A DNA stretch of 64,000 nt, taken from Rutpela maculata. Taxonomy: Eukaryota > Arthropoda > Insecta > Coleoptera > Cerambycidae. The notes beneath the pieces were generated by a model, which did no database searches, was not told the origin of the DNA, and worked only from the letters and a program-made list of their open reading frames with translations. This document shows, one piece after another, positions 23,880 through 36,284 of this stretch. The first letter of the stretch is position 1; the number at the start of each line of letters is the position of its first letter. The stretch lies in the NCBI GenBank assembly GCA_936432065.2, contig OW386286.2, forward strand, positions 24,921,179 to 24,985,178. The letters run 5' to 3'. The translations under genes were made by a program, and so were the position numbers.

Positions 23880-24040
23880 AAAAAATTACTTACTAAACAC
23901 CTTGTATAACACCGACTGAACTAATTTTTGATATACCTTAGTTTTACATCAAGCAGAACTGAATACTCAAGTGCCATTTAAAAATTCGGAACTTTTTTGT
24001 CCATTACACCTCTTGTTACATCTATCCTGGGAGTGAGTGT
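23880..24040. mobile_element. Solo TIR of the 61731-63829 mariner family
   Basis: About 160 bp align with the right TIR of the mariner at 61731-63829 (compare 63680-63829). Shared phrases include CCATTACACCTCTTGTTACA and TCTATCCTGGGA. The matching opposite end is not seen nearby. Confidence 0.75.
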
Positions 24041-26719
24041 ATTATGTCGACATCGAAACGATTCGTTACAATTCTAAATCGCGCAAGGCAGTTTCGTATT
24101 TCCGCAATTCTGTCTAAGATAAAACTACTATAATAAAAACAACGATCATCAGCATATCAAGAAATTACATTACATTACAAGAAATTTTTATTTATGACAC
24201 CCGAGAGCCGTTGGCCTTGGTGACTTTCGCCACCTAGCCACCCTGTCCAGTCCGCACCTGGCCGTGCCCACTTAAAAATCAATTTTGTAGTAAGCAATAT
24301 ATTTGAAATAAAGAATTTTTTGAATATATTCCATAAGAGAAGTGCCAAAGAAGCGAGGAATTGGATTTATTAACACGAAAAACGTGTAAAAGTCTCAACT
24401 AGGGACGTCGGATTTGGTTGAGTGATGAGGATGATGAAGTCATGTACCTAAATAAAATTCCATGTGACGAGCGGAGTCTAAAATTGGATTATACAAAAAA
24501 TAACCCCCTTTTACTGACGTTTGGAACTAATTAACACATTAAAGAGAGGTTTCTGGCTAGGTACTATTAATTAGGAGCATACGTTGTACTCACTGACAAA
24601 TGTGAACGTGGGAAATAATTTTGCAGATTGAATTAATATAGAGAAAAAAATAAAAACAGAAATAAACCAATATTCTGACTTGTTTAACGCGCACTTGCAA
24701 ATAAAATTAAACATTTTATAATGCACTCGGCAGACCAGCACGGTTTTGAAGACAGTCGAGAAAATTGAGCATAAAAAAGGTGAATAAGCAATTACCTTGC
24801 TGCACCGATTTTGTTGTTTTGATTTATATTCGACGTAATAACAAGTCCAATGAGAAGTTTTGGATTAAATCTGACCACTGATTCATCTTCATATAAAATT
24901 TAAACAATAGAAGTTAAGAAATGATAATTTGTATAATTTAACAAATATAAAGTAATAATGCATAAATCTAACGAAAGTAAGTGAAATTATGTTTATTATT
25001 GAATAAGCGTGACAAATTCTAGCACAAAATATTTAAACGGTTAAAAATAAAAATGCTTCAAAATTTCAATCACGTACAATTTAAGTGCATCGACTCGCAA
25101 AAGGGAAATCTCTTTTTAATGTAGGTTTTTACATGTATCTTGCAATGGTATTAAGAAAAAAACATTTTTTTCCATTTAAACAGTTTTCTTGACATATGTT
25201 TACAATTTTCGGAACTGTAGTTATAAACAAATTCAAATAACTTTGTATTTTTATGAAACCAAAAATGATAAATGAATTACCAAAGTAGAAGAAACCAACA
25301 TAAACAAAATAATGTTATACTTGTATTTGGAGCCGAGATGCGTTAGTTTTTGCGTTTCGGTTCGCTTATAATAAATAAAAAAATTAATATTTCGTTTTGG
25401 ACTGATTAATTCCCAATGCTTGTATTTTTGTATGTTAGTTGAAAATAATCCAGGGCTACAATTTTTAAAAGGTTGTGTATCTGAAAGTCGGATCATTAGC
25501 GATTACGTTGAATATCAGTCGTCAAATAATAATAAATAAAAAATGTTTAAAATGTGGTTTAACCGCCCTTCATGTCACGTCAATGACCTTCTGAAGTCTA
25601 GATTTGTCTGAGTAAAAGAGAAATAGGTATTAGAAACTTTATATTATACCCAGTTTTGCTCACTATCTTTTAGTTATCCTCAGTATGCAGTCCAGATTCT
25701 GGAGACGTTTATCTTTCAGTCCTAAGTACCTGTCAGCTGAAAACTGTCATATTCGATGTAAAATTTTCAGCTCAATACGAATTCGGAGGGTGCATAAAAA
25801 TCGAGGATTGCCTTCAACCTCTAATCCGCGAATTTACCCTCATTTCGGAAATTGTGAAAAATTTAATTTTTAAAATATAACTTGCGTTTTCTCCCACAAA
25901 ACATAAGCTAAAAATCGACTCTTTTTTTAATTATATGCACTGTCGCTCACAGTGCATTTAATGTAACAGTGTAGTTAAATCGAATATAATATTCAGACAT
26001 TTTAGAAAAGAAATATCGCAGTCGGCACATTGAAAAACGTAGCCTGTGGTTTTTTTTTTATTTAGAGAAATTGACAAAAACTAGGTCGTACGAAATTGGA
26101 AGAAAAGATCAAGATATGTTTTTTTAAAATTTGGCTGTCCTCCAATCGAGCGTGCTTAAAATTGAAACCGACGGATGCGGGCACTCGTTTGCGTTATATT
26201 TATTTATTTGGTACTTGTATTACTACAATACAATATACAATAATCCCGTGTTAGATTTTACCGTAGTAGTGTAGTAGTAGTATAGTATATAGTATAGTAT
26301 AGTAGTAGTAGTAAATATGTAGTTATTAATATAGTTGTTTAAAATGCCTTGGGTTTAATTTCCATCACAACTTTAGAAACCCTTAAATTATTGTACATGC
26401 AGTTTATCTAACCTATACAAATGAAATTTGTCTCTAAATATAATAGATATTAATGTATTTATACCAGCTAAGCGAAGTACATTACAATTAATAATTAGAA
26501 ATGACTATAATTCGAATCTGCTTATATGTATCATAAAAAAATGCGCAGATTCATGATCACGAGGAAGCCGATCAGCCATATTCTCTATGCTAGAATTTGG
26601 GTTTTGAAAGGGGCAAGTGACCCACAGATATATTTTTGTTATTTGTTCTGCAATAAAATAATTGAAGTCATTCATACCTCTCCTCCTTACAGCGGCCCTT
26701 TTTATGTCTACCTATGTAC
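24041..26719. other. 2.7 kb without recognised genes
   Basis: AT-rich intron sequence. Contains a (TAG)n-like microsatellite at about 26266-26314 and a stretch at 25820-25925 (CCGCGAATTTACCCTCATTT and following) with loose resemblance to the arms of the paired CXC elements at 13-18 kb. The 62-codon frame at 25685-25873 has no recognisable features. Confidence 0.4.
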
Positions 26720-27260
26720 TTAGTGGGTGGGATGACATAAGCCACACATTTAGGAAGAGGAAAAAAACAGCATTTAAGACTGCAATTGGAAATTGGGGAA
26801 ACAATCAATTCTTTGGCACAGCACATAAATGACGTGCACGATTGCAATGTCATGGAATTTATGAACACTACCTCCATATTCTTTAAATTTCCTCGGAAGC
26901 CTTAATGAACTAAGGGCACATTCATTATTAAACTGCAAGAGCAATATTAGAGTTTTACCACTTACTAAAGATGCACTTTATGAACATGTCAAGAGATGTG
27001 CCTATACACTTCTTATTTAGAAGAAAACAAATAACATGTCTCCTAAACTTCAGTATGGTTAGACATTGACAGAAGGTGTACTCATACCTACCTCGAAGAA
27101 GCCAGTCACTTCTAAGTAATCGTTTGCAAGTGTAAGAATAATATTTGGAACAAGAGGTGTTACTGCAAGAGAACAGGAGTGTTTTGCATTATTGGTTGTA
27201 AGTGTTTAGGTAAATGTACTGATGAAAAGTTTTGTAATGTATTTCGCTTTGCTGATATAA
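26720..27260 (+). pseudogene. PIN-like/CXC family protein, C-terminal relic
   Basis: Reading with frameshifts gives, in order, a GCDTTS-like remnant (GGMT then ATHLGRGKKQHLR) near 26730, NSLAQHINDVHDCNVMEFMN, LPLTKDALYEHVKRCAYT, then the cysteine cluster VCKCKNNIWNKRCYCKRTGV followed by FCIIGCKCLGKC. That order (GCDTTS block, LPPT..AL..H..R block, CxC cluster) is what I know of this insect-wide uncharacterised family. Several stops break it. No bracketing inverted repeats are found for this copy; a Repeat A fragment begins 85 bp downstream. Confidence 0.65.
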
Positions 27261-27344
27261 ATACATTTATATTTATTATATCTAAAGACAATTTCATTTA
27301 TACAGGTATCTATTTAAGTGTATCTAACGTTATGATGAAGTAAA

Positions 27345-27700
27345 AAACCGCTGCCTACGAAATCATTACTTCCACATCCAGATCTTCTATCCAAGGCTCT
27401 TCCAAGTTTCCAACTACCACCTCCACTTCATTATTAAAGGAGGTGGTAGAGGGGTCGGCCGAAGTTAAAAAAAAAATTGAGGCCTTTGGTTCTTGTACAC
27501 GAACTAAATCACATTTTTTTTAACCCCTTTAATAATGGTGTGGCGATAGTAATGAGGGCACTGGGGTGGCTGATGCCAAGAAAATTTTGAGATCTTGACG
27601 AACTACTTGTACATACACTAAATCCCAATTTTATGAACTCTTGCTTGTTTTACTTATTTACTTCCATTTACCCCCCGGCCCGTCAACGGAATAAGATCAA
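27345..27700 (+). repeat. Repeat A copy (3'-truncated)
   Basis: Starts AAACCGCTGCCTACGAAATC and carries the TACTTCCACATCCAGATCTT segment and purine tract, then stops after AACGGAATAAGATC. The microsatellite and 3' hairpin are absent. Confidence 0.75.
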
Positions 27701-28083
27701 TATGGAGGGTGTTCCGAATTGCATAGGCCAAAAGGGTTTCAAGTAATTTTCCTGAAAATGTTTTGTATGAATATTTTCGAAAAACTAAAGATAAAAAAAA
27801 TGATAATTTACACAGGAATTTAACTTTTTATGCTTTTTAAGACAAAATGACAACTATGTACGAAAATCATTCAGGAGCGGGTGAAACTGGGGGGGGGCTG
27901 CTAGGTATAATTTAGCACCAACTTAATTGTGTGACACTTTTACATTAATTTATGAGAGAACTTAAAAATTTGAAGTTTTCTACACAAAAAAGTCTCTTGT
28001 GTTTTTTCTCTAAAATTATCAGTTTTTGAGTAAATCTTATCTTAGTAACCATTATTACCAGCATTAGATGTGAAAAACGAGCG

Positions 28084-28450
28084 AATCTGTCAATTATGAC
28101 TTCTGATTCGGTTTCAGAGGGTCAAAATACATAAGGATACACTGGTATGGTCCGCAGACCAGACCACTTTTTTTTGGGGTAAGGGGTGAAAAAAGAAGCA
28201 ATCTGACAATTCTGACTTCGGATTCGGTTTCAACGGGTCCAAATATATAAGAATACACTGGTCTGGTCCGCAGACCACACCACTTTTTTTGTGTGTGGCT
28301 GTGTATTTAACGTCTTGACACATACAGCATAACCATATAAGAAAATAGCACTTTTTTGAAATACTTGACAAATTCATGATAAGTAAGGCCAAAACTGAGA
28401 TCGTATTCAATTTCAACGAGCCAAAATAAATGGGAATACAATGGTTTAGT
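28084..28450. repeat. Tandem duplication, about 116-bp unit
   Basis: Two good copies (28084-28199 and 28200-28315) and a degenerate third (to about 28450) share CTGATTCGGTTTCA and ACACTGGTMTGGTCCGCAGA. Each copy includes the near-palindrome GGTCCGCAGACC. The repeat abuts the left end of the next TIR element. Confidence 0.7.
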
Positions 28451-28457
28451 ACTAGTA

Positions 28458-30548
28458 CAGTGAATGAAGGTAAAAATCAACTATTACCTCCGATTTCGGT
28501 GAACCTCCATCGATTTGCATGAAAATTTGGGATTGAGTATATTTTACCCTCAACTTCAAAAGTGACATATGCTCGACTTGCGCTTTTTGCATTTTAGGGG
28601 TGAAATCCACCCCTTTTGTTAAAAATGGGAAAAAATGCAGATTTAAGCATTCTGGCGTAAGTAATCTCGTTTAATTAGATAAAATAAATATTTTTCAACA
28701 CTTATATGCATGATTTATGATTTTAATTAATTTTTCAACCCTTTTAGCAACCTTAAATCGAAAATCATGAAAAAATCATTTTTTGTATTTCTGAAATATG
28801 AAATCGCATATTAACACTGCACAAACGGTCTGTTTAATGTTTATGATATAATTTTTGGTTGATTGTGAAATTTCAACCCTTAAAAACCACCCCCTTAATG
28901 CAGAATCATTGGAAAAATTGGTTTCAAGAAACTTTAATCATTTGAATAATACATTACTGAATTGAAATCTCATTTACTGAGTATTAAAGTAATTATTTAT
29001 TTATTGCGAAATTTTCCACCCTTAAAAACTACCACTTGTCATAAAAATAATGGAATTTTTTTTATCAGCTTTAATAGCTTTGATTATCTATTATCTATTA
29101 TCTTTTTTATTACTTATGATAAACTTTATTAATATATTTCAAACTTTATTAATATTATTCTTTCCACATTCCCCAAACTATCCTTCGTGCACAAATTGAT
29201 GAAAAAGCATAATTTAACGTTGGAAACAATTTTTTCAGTGCTTATGTGACTTATAAGAAACATACACACACTCACACATGTATATTTTGTGAGCATGTAC
29301 CTATTGACACGTCTACTTCTTACTATCTATCTTTTTTCCTATATATGCATACAAAATCTCTGCTCAAAAAATTTTTCCAAAAAAATGTTATTGGTTTTTT
29401 TACAATAACTCCGTTAATTTTTATGATATCAGGTTCATCCAAAAACCATTTGAAAGGTAATTTCAAGGGTTATAAGATCGTATTAAATTTAATCTTTTAA
29501 AACCCTTATTTTTTAAAAGATAAAAGGTTAAAGGGCCCCGGTTACATGGTTCTCGCAGTAAAATTTAGGCGTTAAACGTTTCTATCTCGGTTATTTTTTA
29601 TCCTACAAAAATAAGAAAAAAACTAAAATCTTTGTTAAAAAAAAACTCAAATTTCGTTTTCTATTATTTTTTACGTATATCGAGTATTTTTGGAGTTATC
29701 AAAAGAAAATGAAATTTACGAAAATTTGAAAAATTCTGATTTTTTTAAATCATATTTTTTTTCAAAAATATGCATTCTAAACCGGTCAAAATTTTTAAAG
29801 TCATTACTTATGCTAAAATAAAGAAAGTCTTATAGGGATTACTATAAATTTTAATTTTTGTGGAAATGGCGTAGGTTTTATTTTTCACTTTTTCCTAAAG
29901 AATTCGAAAGGGTCCTCTTAATTTTCATCATAACTTGCTTAATTTTGATGCTATCAACTTCTTCTACAGCTCATTTGATAGGTATTTCTGAGTACTTTGA
30001 AAAGTGTTCAGTAAGTATATTTTATAAAATGCATCGTTTTCCCGTTATTTAAGCTTGAATACTTAGATTTGAGTACTCGCCGAAAAAAAATATACATTCA
30101 ATTACCTATAGCTCACTTTGAATTAATACTAAAAGGTTTTTTAAGGAAGGAATTTATTCGTTTTTTTATTAGCTTCAATTTTGGTAATGACAACTTTTTT
30201 GTAAAAACTTATAGTTATTGAGTTATTTATGAAAAACCGCTTTAAAACATGCATTTTTTTCACGAAAAATCAAAATCTTTGATCTTTAATAACTCAAAAA
30301 GTATTGATTTATTTTGATAACTTTATATAACAAATTTTGCTTAGAATTGGTCCCTCTATCGATTCCTGGGGTTATTTTTCATAAAATAATTTCCACTCTC
30401 GAGAAGAGGTGGCATCCACCCCCAGGGTAAAAGCGCAAGTTGGCACTATGTCACTTTTGTTTCTTGAGGTATCCTCTAACTACTCACAAATTTTCATGAA
30501 AATCGATGGAGGTTCAACGAAATCGGAGGTGAAAACCTTCAGTGACTG
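28458..30548. mobile_element. 2.09-kb TA-flanked element with CAGT..CTGAAGG ends
   Basis: Left end CAGTGAATGAAGG at 28458 and right end CCTTCAGTGACTG ending at 30548 are inverted, with TA on both sides. The arms (about 180 bp) share CACCTCCGATTTCG, AACCTCCATCGATTT and the AAAAGTGACATA...CTTGCGCTTTT block. The interior is AT-rich with no coding potential. It is a non-autonomous Tc1/mariner-like element. Confidence 0.8.
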
Positions 30549-31270
30549 TACTATACGCTGAGCATGACTTTTTTCCATTTGTAGGCCAGTGTAATTTATG
30601 CACTTAAGCGGATTCACAAACTAATATCTTAGAAATAGCTCAATTTTGGGGATTACAGCTATTGACTTTTTTGTTTGCAAGACCAAATACAATAACTTCG
30701 TACACTTTATAAACTTGGGCGTATTGGGCCCAAAGTCCCATAAGACTTTGGCACCCTTCTTTGTTGTCAAAGTTGCAAAATAAGTAAATAGGACGTCATA
30801 CAAAAAAATGTAGCGATACAATGAAAGCAGCATTGATGTACTGATTGTGCTCTAAAAGTATTGATTTCAGTACAAATGTACTGACACTGGCAACGCTGCT
30901 TATAAAGCCAGTCGAGCGGGTGCCGTGACATCATCCGCGCGCTATTGGGCGTTTCAAATATGTTACGAATTGAAAATCAAATATTACAGTTAATAGTAAC
31001 GCTAGCGGCCTAATTTCTTCACTATATACTTAAAGGATTAAATACTTACAGAAAATGTAAAAATAAATTGTAAATTAAATATCACTAAATGAGCCCATTC
31101 CCTGAAGAATTTACATCTTTTTATTTAAGGGTAGTTTTCGGGGCACCATGTAGGTGTGTTAGGGGAGACAAACGACATATGTATATACATTAAATTCATC
31201 GTTGGACAGTCCTCTGAAAGATTTTCTCTAACTCTGAACAATTAATCAAATAATCCCAAAATAGTTATTT
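30549..31270. other. Unassigned intronic sequence
   Basis: No gene seen. A short GC-richer patch lies at 30905-30950 (GTCGAGCGGGTGCCGTGACA). Confidence 0.35.
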
Positions 31271-31391
31271 TTATACCAAGGCCGCGAAATTCCTTTTTAC
31301 GTACCGAGAGAAAAATTATCGATGCGGCCGCTTGCGGCCGAGGCAAGATAATCTCGAGGGCGCAAAAAAATTTCGCGGCCATGGTATAAAC
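31271..31391. repeat. 121-bp palindromic MITE
   Basis: TTATACCAAGGCCGCGAAAT at 31271 mirrors ATTTCGCGGCCATGGTATAA ending at 31390. The centre is GC-rich (GCGGCCGCTTGCGGCCG). GC content contrasts with the flanks. No TSD can be assigned with certainty. Confidence 0.75.
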
Positions 31392-33384
31392 ATTATTTTT
31401 TGTGCAACCGTAAACTATAGTTAGTATAGATCGTGAAAATAACACTACCGTTTATGCTATATTTTGCTAAACAAACGCGGTGGCCTTAACGTCAGAGCGT
31501 TTCTATGGAAACGGTATATTTTGAATGTATACTTGACAATCTGTTTAATAAAATATAACAATTTTTGTGTGTCATATTTTAGAAATGTCAATTTTGAAGT
31601 GACTTAAACGTCAATTATTATAAAAGTGACTTTTAGTTTTTCGGCCGTTACTAAGGGTAACGGCCGTGAAATTGAATTTCACGACTGTTTTGAGAACGTG
31701 AAATACTCATTTCACGTACGGCTGCACAAAAAGTGATTTTTTTCCCATGCAATTTAAATGGGAAATTTCAGGTCTCTATTTAAAATAAAAATTTTGAAAA
31801 ACCAAAAAATACGTACTTACTTTTTTCGGATCTGGAAACAAATTGGGGGGATCGAGACCCTCTATAGAAAATTAACTCATTTTTGGACCCCCTCTCATAC
31901 ACAAGCTTTAATTCACTTACTTTTCCGATATGTAGAGTATGTCACTTTTTCAAACTTTCTCTGGAAAATCAGATTTACCGCTTGGAAATCTTTACACGGA
32001 AATGGATCTTTTGCAAATAAAACAGGACAGGCAAGAAAAGTTAATAAAAACAAGTGAAAATAATATTTTCCCCATGTTGATATCACTTTAAAAAAAGTCT
32101 AAAATGCCGGTTTCCAGACTCAAATGCCTTAACTACTGCAAGCGACATCTTCCGAGTCTAGGCAGATTAAACAACGTAGAGTCCCACCAGAAACCAACAT
32201 TTCTTATTGAGACCTAAGACAGGTACATCAGACCAATGTTAAATTAATAAGTTATAAAAACGTTATTCTTATAGCGCAATACAATATTATGAACTGTTAC
32301 ATTATTTAATTATGTACAACATGCATTTTGTGTAATATATACAAAGTGAGAATACTATATTATACCATTTTAATTTATCCATGGGCTATCGGCCACAGCT
32401 TTTTTGGTTTTTCAATGCACAACTAAGAAATCCTAAAAATGTTGCACACACAAAAAAAGAAGCAATAAATGCCAGTTATTCAACAATACAATGATTAAAA
32501 AAATAAGGCAGACAAAAGTTCATCGAATCAAACGCTATTTAAAGAAATTCAATGAGAACAGTCCAAAATGACTGATCAAGCATCTACTCTCGTTCTCGAT
32601 ATTATATTTTAGTATGGACCGAAGTGTGTGGTATGGATAATTTCAGCGGGCGCTTCTGAATATCTGGTCTCCAGAATTTCACTAATCAAAGGCCAGAGCT
32701 AAGAGCGGATAACATACACTTTTCCAACAATATTACAAAAATAGTTTTATCAGATCGTTTTTAATAATATGTCCAATTCTCAATGAATTGCATGAGAGTG
32801 ATATATTTAGCAGTCTAAAATGTTGTTAAAAACATATTTTCATCAGTGGTTTTACGGCACAGATCAGGTAAAAGAAAAAAAATAGTACATCCAAGGGTCT
32901 ACATTTGTAGTACTAGGTCCTTACACTTAAAAGAGCATCATGTATATTATGAGGATAGAACCTTCTACTAAGAAAACTGTAGGGACTGTCCTATATAAAT
33001 GCAAGTAAAAATGAGAGACATGACAGAAAGTGGGGAAACTGAATATTCTCGAGGATATTAGTTCATATCAGGTGCAGAAGAACATCTATTCGACTACAAC
33101 TATAGCAGCAATTAAATCAGAAAAGAAGGGGAGGAGCCATCCAGAATTCCAAATTCCACTTTCCTTCATCCCCCTCTTTACATATTTGTAAAAGAAGGCA
33201 ATCCCTTACTGACAACTACAGTTTTCCTGTTGAATGGCCCTGTCCATTTTTATCATTTTTACATTAGCTGAATCTGAAACACGGAAAATACGATCATATA
33301 TGTAAGTATGTATACATTTTTGGGAATTCCTTGGAATAAAATTGATTAACTTATCAAATCAAGCAGTTAATGAGATACAATGTA
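31392..33384. other. 2 kb without recognised features
   Basis: AT-rich intron. Short open frames have no recognisable motifs. Confidence 0.4.
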
Positions 33385-33434
33385 CAGTTATGGTCGAAAT
33401 AAATGACTGCGTTCATTTATTTCCTCCACAATTG
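33385..33434. mobile_element. 50-bp remnant MITE with Tc1-like ends
   Basis: CAGTTATGGTCGAAATAAAT at 33385 is mirrored imperfectly by ATTTATTTCCTCCACAATTG ending at 33434, with TA on both sides. Essentially two abutting inverted ends. Confidence 0.6.
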
Positions 33435-34291
33435 TACATACACTAATATAATGTGAATAGTTCCATTTGCAGGTTTAGATAGTTCTAGGCAATCTCAAGG
33501 ATGCATTGGAAGTTAGAAGTTGACTATGAACACGAATCTTCAATATTGAAATGGAGCACTGGCAGGGAGGCGAAACCAAGATTTCTAAAAAGTGAAATTT
33601 ACATATAATACCACTTTGGTTGCAGCAAGCGAAATGAGCTCACCACCTGTTGCGCGCGGACTTTAGATAATAAGCTCTGATTATGGTTTAAATGCAAACC
33701 TTTGGCAAGACGTAAATAATAAAAAGATTTTAACCCCGAGCAAAGACTAATATTATTAGTGTGTACCCAGTGTTTGTTGCTGACCACTTTTTTTCGTTTT
33801 TTTCGAGTCGCAAAAATCCACAGTAGAAACTTTTCCATCAGTCATCTAATAATCATATTTAAAATTTTTAATATGATAAGAAAGTTATTAAACTGCCTTC
33901 CTTAAGATTACATCAGAAATTGTAAATGATTAGAAACTATGGTAAATAGAGTATTTTTCTCTTTAACAAATAGACTTTATACACTAATATGTACCTTTAA
34001 TTTCAAAACAAATAAAGACAAAATCAATAAATACTTCGAAATAATTCAAGAAATAACTGCTATTTACGTCCCAAATGCAAGTGACGCTCAAGATGGCCGC
34101 CTCCACCGAGTTTAAGTTACCATGCTGCCTTATAACCTTAGTAACCTTGATCTTAGGGGACTTTTAGTATGCCCACTAGAAGGCTTGGTACTACAACCAT
34201 ACTAAGTTCCTTTTTTATACTAATTTTTTGCCTTTTGTTTCGTAAAATCACTGCTCCATATATCTAACAATATAATGATAGACATAAGTAA
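33435..34291. other. Unassigned intronic sequence
   Basis: No feature that I can defend. Confidence 0.35.
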
Positions 34292-34835
34292 TAGTACTGG
34301 AGTGGATCTGGCGAGAACAAGAAGAGTTTTGAAACCAACTTTTTTTTAATTTTCTTTTTTTTTGACAATTCGGTTACACGCGTTCTCTTTTATCATGTTA
34401 CCAAGTTAGTTCAGCTTAATCACACGAGGTGGCGCAGAAATTCGCATTTAAAGTTAATAATTTTTTCATGAAAAAATGGAGTTAGGGGGCTGAGATTTGT
34501 TTTGAGGTAGGTGAAAAGATAAGAATTGACGGAGCCGGAAAATGGGGGTGGTGGGCCAATTAGGGGGGGAGGGGGAGGAGGTAGGGAAAAGAAAATTATA
34601 TTCACCCCCCCCCCGAGCTTTTTCCCTGTCGTGCGATTTTGAAAAAGCAAAATGGAATTTGTTCGCTGTTATCTAGAGTATTTAACTGATTAATTCTTTT
34701 TACTTTTTTCAAATAAACAAAGTGGGAAAAACTTTTTGCATTTTTTTTTTCAAATGCATTTTTTTTATGTAGGAAACCGTTCAGAGGAGAAACTTTTTTA
34801 CAGGCAGTTTATAAATAAGTTGCGCTATTACTATA

Positions 34836-36284
34836 CAGGGTGTCTCAGCGGGAACTGAATCGATCGATATAGAGAAAAGTACGCATCAGACATTTTTGAA
34901 AATTTTGGGACTTACTAAAGTCAGTGTGGCCAATCCAACTAAAATAATTACAAGCAGCTGGCACTTCCGCTTATACCGGAAGTCGATACCAACTTGCTTA
35001 TTTTAAATGGAACACCCTATATATTTCAGGGTTTTCGAAAAGAGCGTAAAATTCTAAGTCAAAAATACCCTATGCCTAAATCCATCCGTTTCAGAGATAT
35101 TTGACATTTTATAGAAAATTTGAGAGGTGCAACGGTTTGCAAGAACCGTTATAACTTTCTTCGTGTAAAAGATCCTCATCTGCTTCTTGGCACATAAAAA
35201 GAACACAAGGAGAACTACGTTCTACAACTGAAATAAATTCAATAATATCATACCAAGTGTTCCGTTTTTCGCGTTACATTTTGTCAACTTCAAACCGCGA
35301 AAACTTGTTTAGGTCAAATGCAACACCCTGTATTTTTTTACGTCAAGTTGTGTAAAATTGAATTCCCTTTTTTCTGATATTAGCATTGTGGGGTTAAAGT
35401 TTTCAACTTTTTGAAATATTTGCGATTTTATTAGAAATTCATGAATTGTTGTAATCATTTCATCAAAATAGCCATAATTAGAAACAATCAGTCAAAAAAT
35501 GCAAGCACTTTTAAATTACACCCACGAAGACTTTTTAAATTTGTTTAATATTTATGGAGAATGTGATAAGGTAATATCAAGAACTTGCAGCACATTTGCT
35601 AATCGATATCCAGAAAAACGGAAACCGTCACCAAACACCGTAAAACGCATACTGGAAAATTTTAAAAATTATGCCTCTGTTAAGGCAAAAATGCAAAGAA
35701 GAAAGCCTATTGTTGATGACGAAAACATTGAAATAGTCATTCTGGGATATTTTCATGCATTTCCAAGGATGTCATTAAGACAAGCTGCTCTGGAATCGGG
35801 ACTATGCAAGGATTTAATTCACAGAATCTTATTAAAACATAAGTTTCACCCGTTTTCATTCCATATGGTTCAAGGATTAAAAGAAACAGATTTCCTAAGA
35901 AGACAGAATTTTTGTGAGTTTATTCTAATAAGGTCTGAGGGTGACGATTCTTATTTGGGAAATATTATATGGACAGATGAAGCAAAATTTACTAAAAATG
36001 GACTTTCGCATTATTGGAGTGACTCAAATCCTCATATGTTCAGAGAGCGAAACTTTCAGGAAAGTTGGCAGTTCAATGTTTACTGTGCCATAAGAAACGA
36101 TAGAGTGGTGGCATTACAATTTTATCAGGAAAATTTAAACGGTAAATTAAATTCACAGACGTTCTTTGAGGTGTTCCAAACTCAAATCCACAAAAATCAC
36201 AAAAATCCCAACATGGCTACCCAAGATATTGAAGGTCAAAGTCTTTTGCAAATATCTCGCGTCCTATGCATCGGGTGCTCATGA
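34836..36284 (+). mobile_element. 5' half of a mariner-type element (truncated)
   Basis: Starts CAGGGTGTCTCAGCGGGAAC after TA, followed by about 650 bp of AT-rich TIR-like sequence with ATTTTAAATGGAACACCCTA and TGCAACACCCTGTATTTTT phrases, then a transposase frame. The opposite TIR (expected to end GACACCCTG) is not present before the host foldback arm resumes at about 36706, so the 3' half is gone. Confidence 0.65.
35499..36284 (+). pseudogene. DDE transposase (IS630/Tc1/mariner superfamily), truncated
   Basis: A 261-codon frame starts at ATG 35499. The N-terminal helix-turn-helix region (NYTHEDFLNLFNIYGECDKV; PSPNTVKRILENFKNY) matches the DUF4817-type HTH of insect mariner-like proteins. 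A second DNA-binding part follows (PRMSLRQAALESGL). The first catalytic aspartate lies in GNIIWTDEAKF, followed by the conserved NxxHYWSDSNPH block and QFNVYCAIRND. The frame is intact to about residue 240 and then runs into unrelated sequence, so the second and third catalytic acids are missing. The family's usual length is about 350-400 residues. It cannot act alone. Confidence 0.85.

Noticed and set aside
33599..33838. Minus-strand frame with KHWVHTNN, loosely like the N-terminus of PIF/Harbinger nucleases
   Set aside because: Only one weak motif matches and none of the downstream blocks is present.
34420..34650. Proline-run frame opposite GC-rich arm
   Set aside because: The prolines come from the G homopolymers of the foldback arm.
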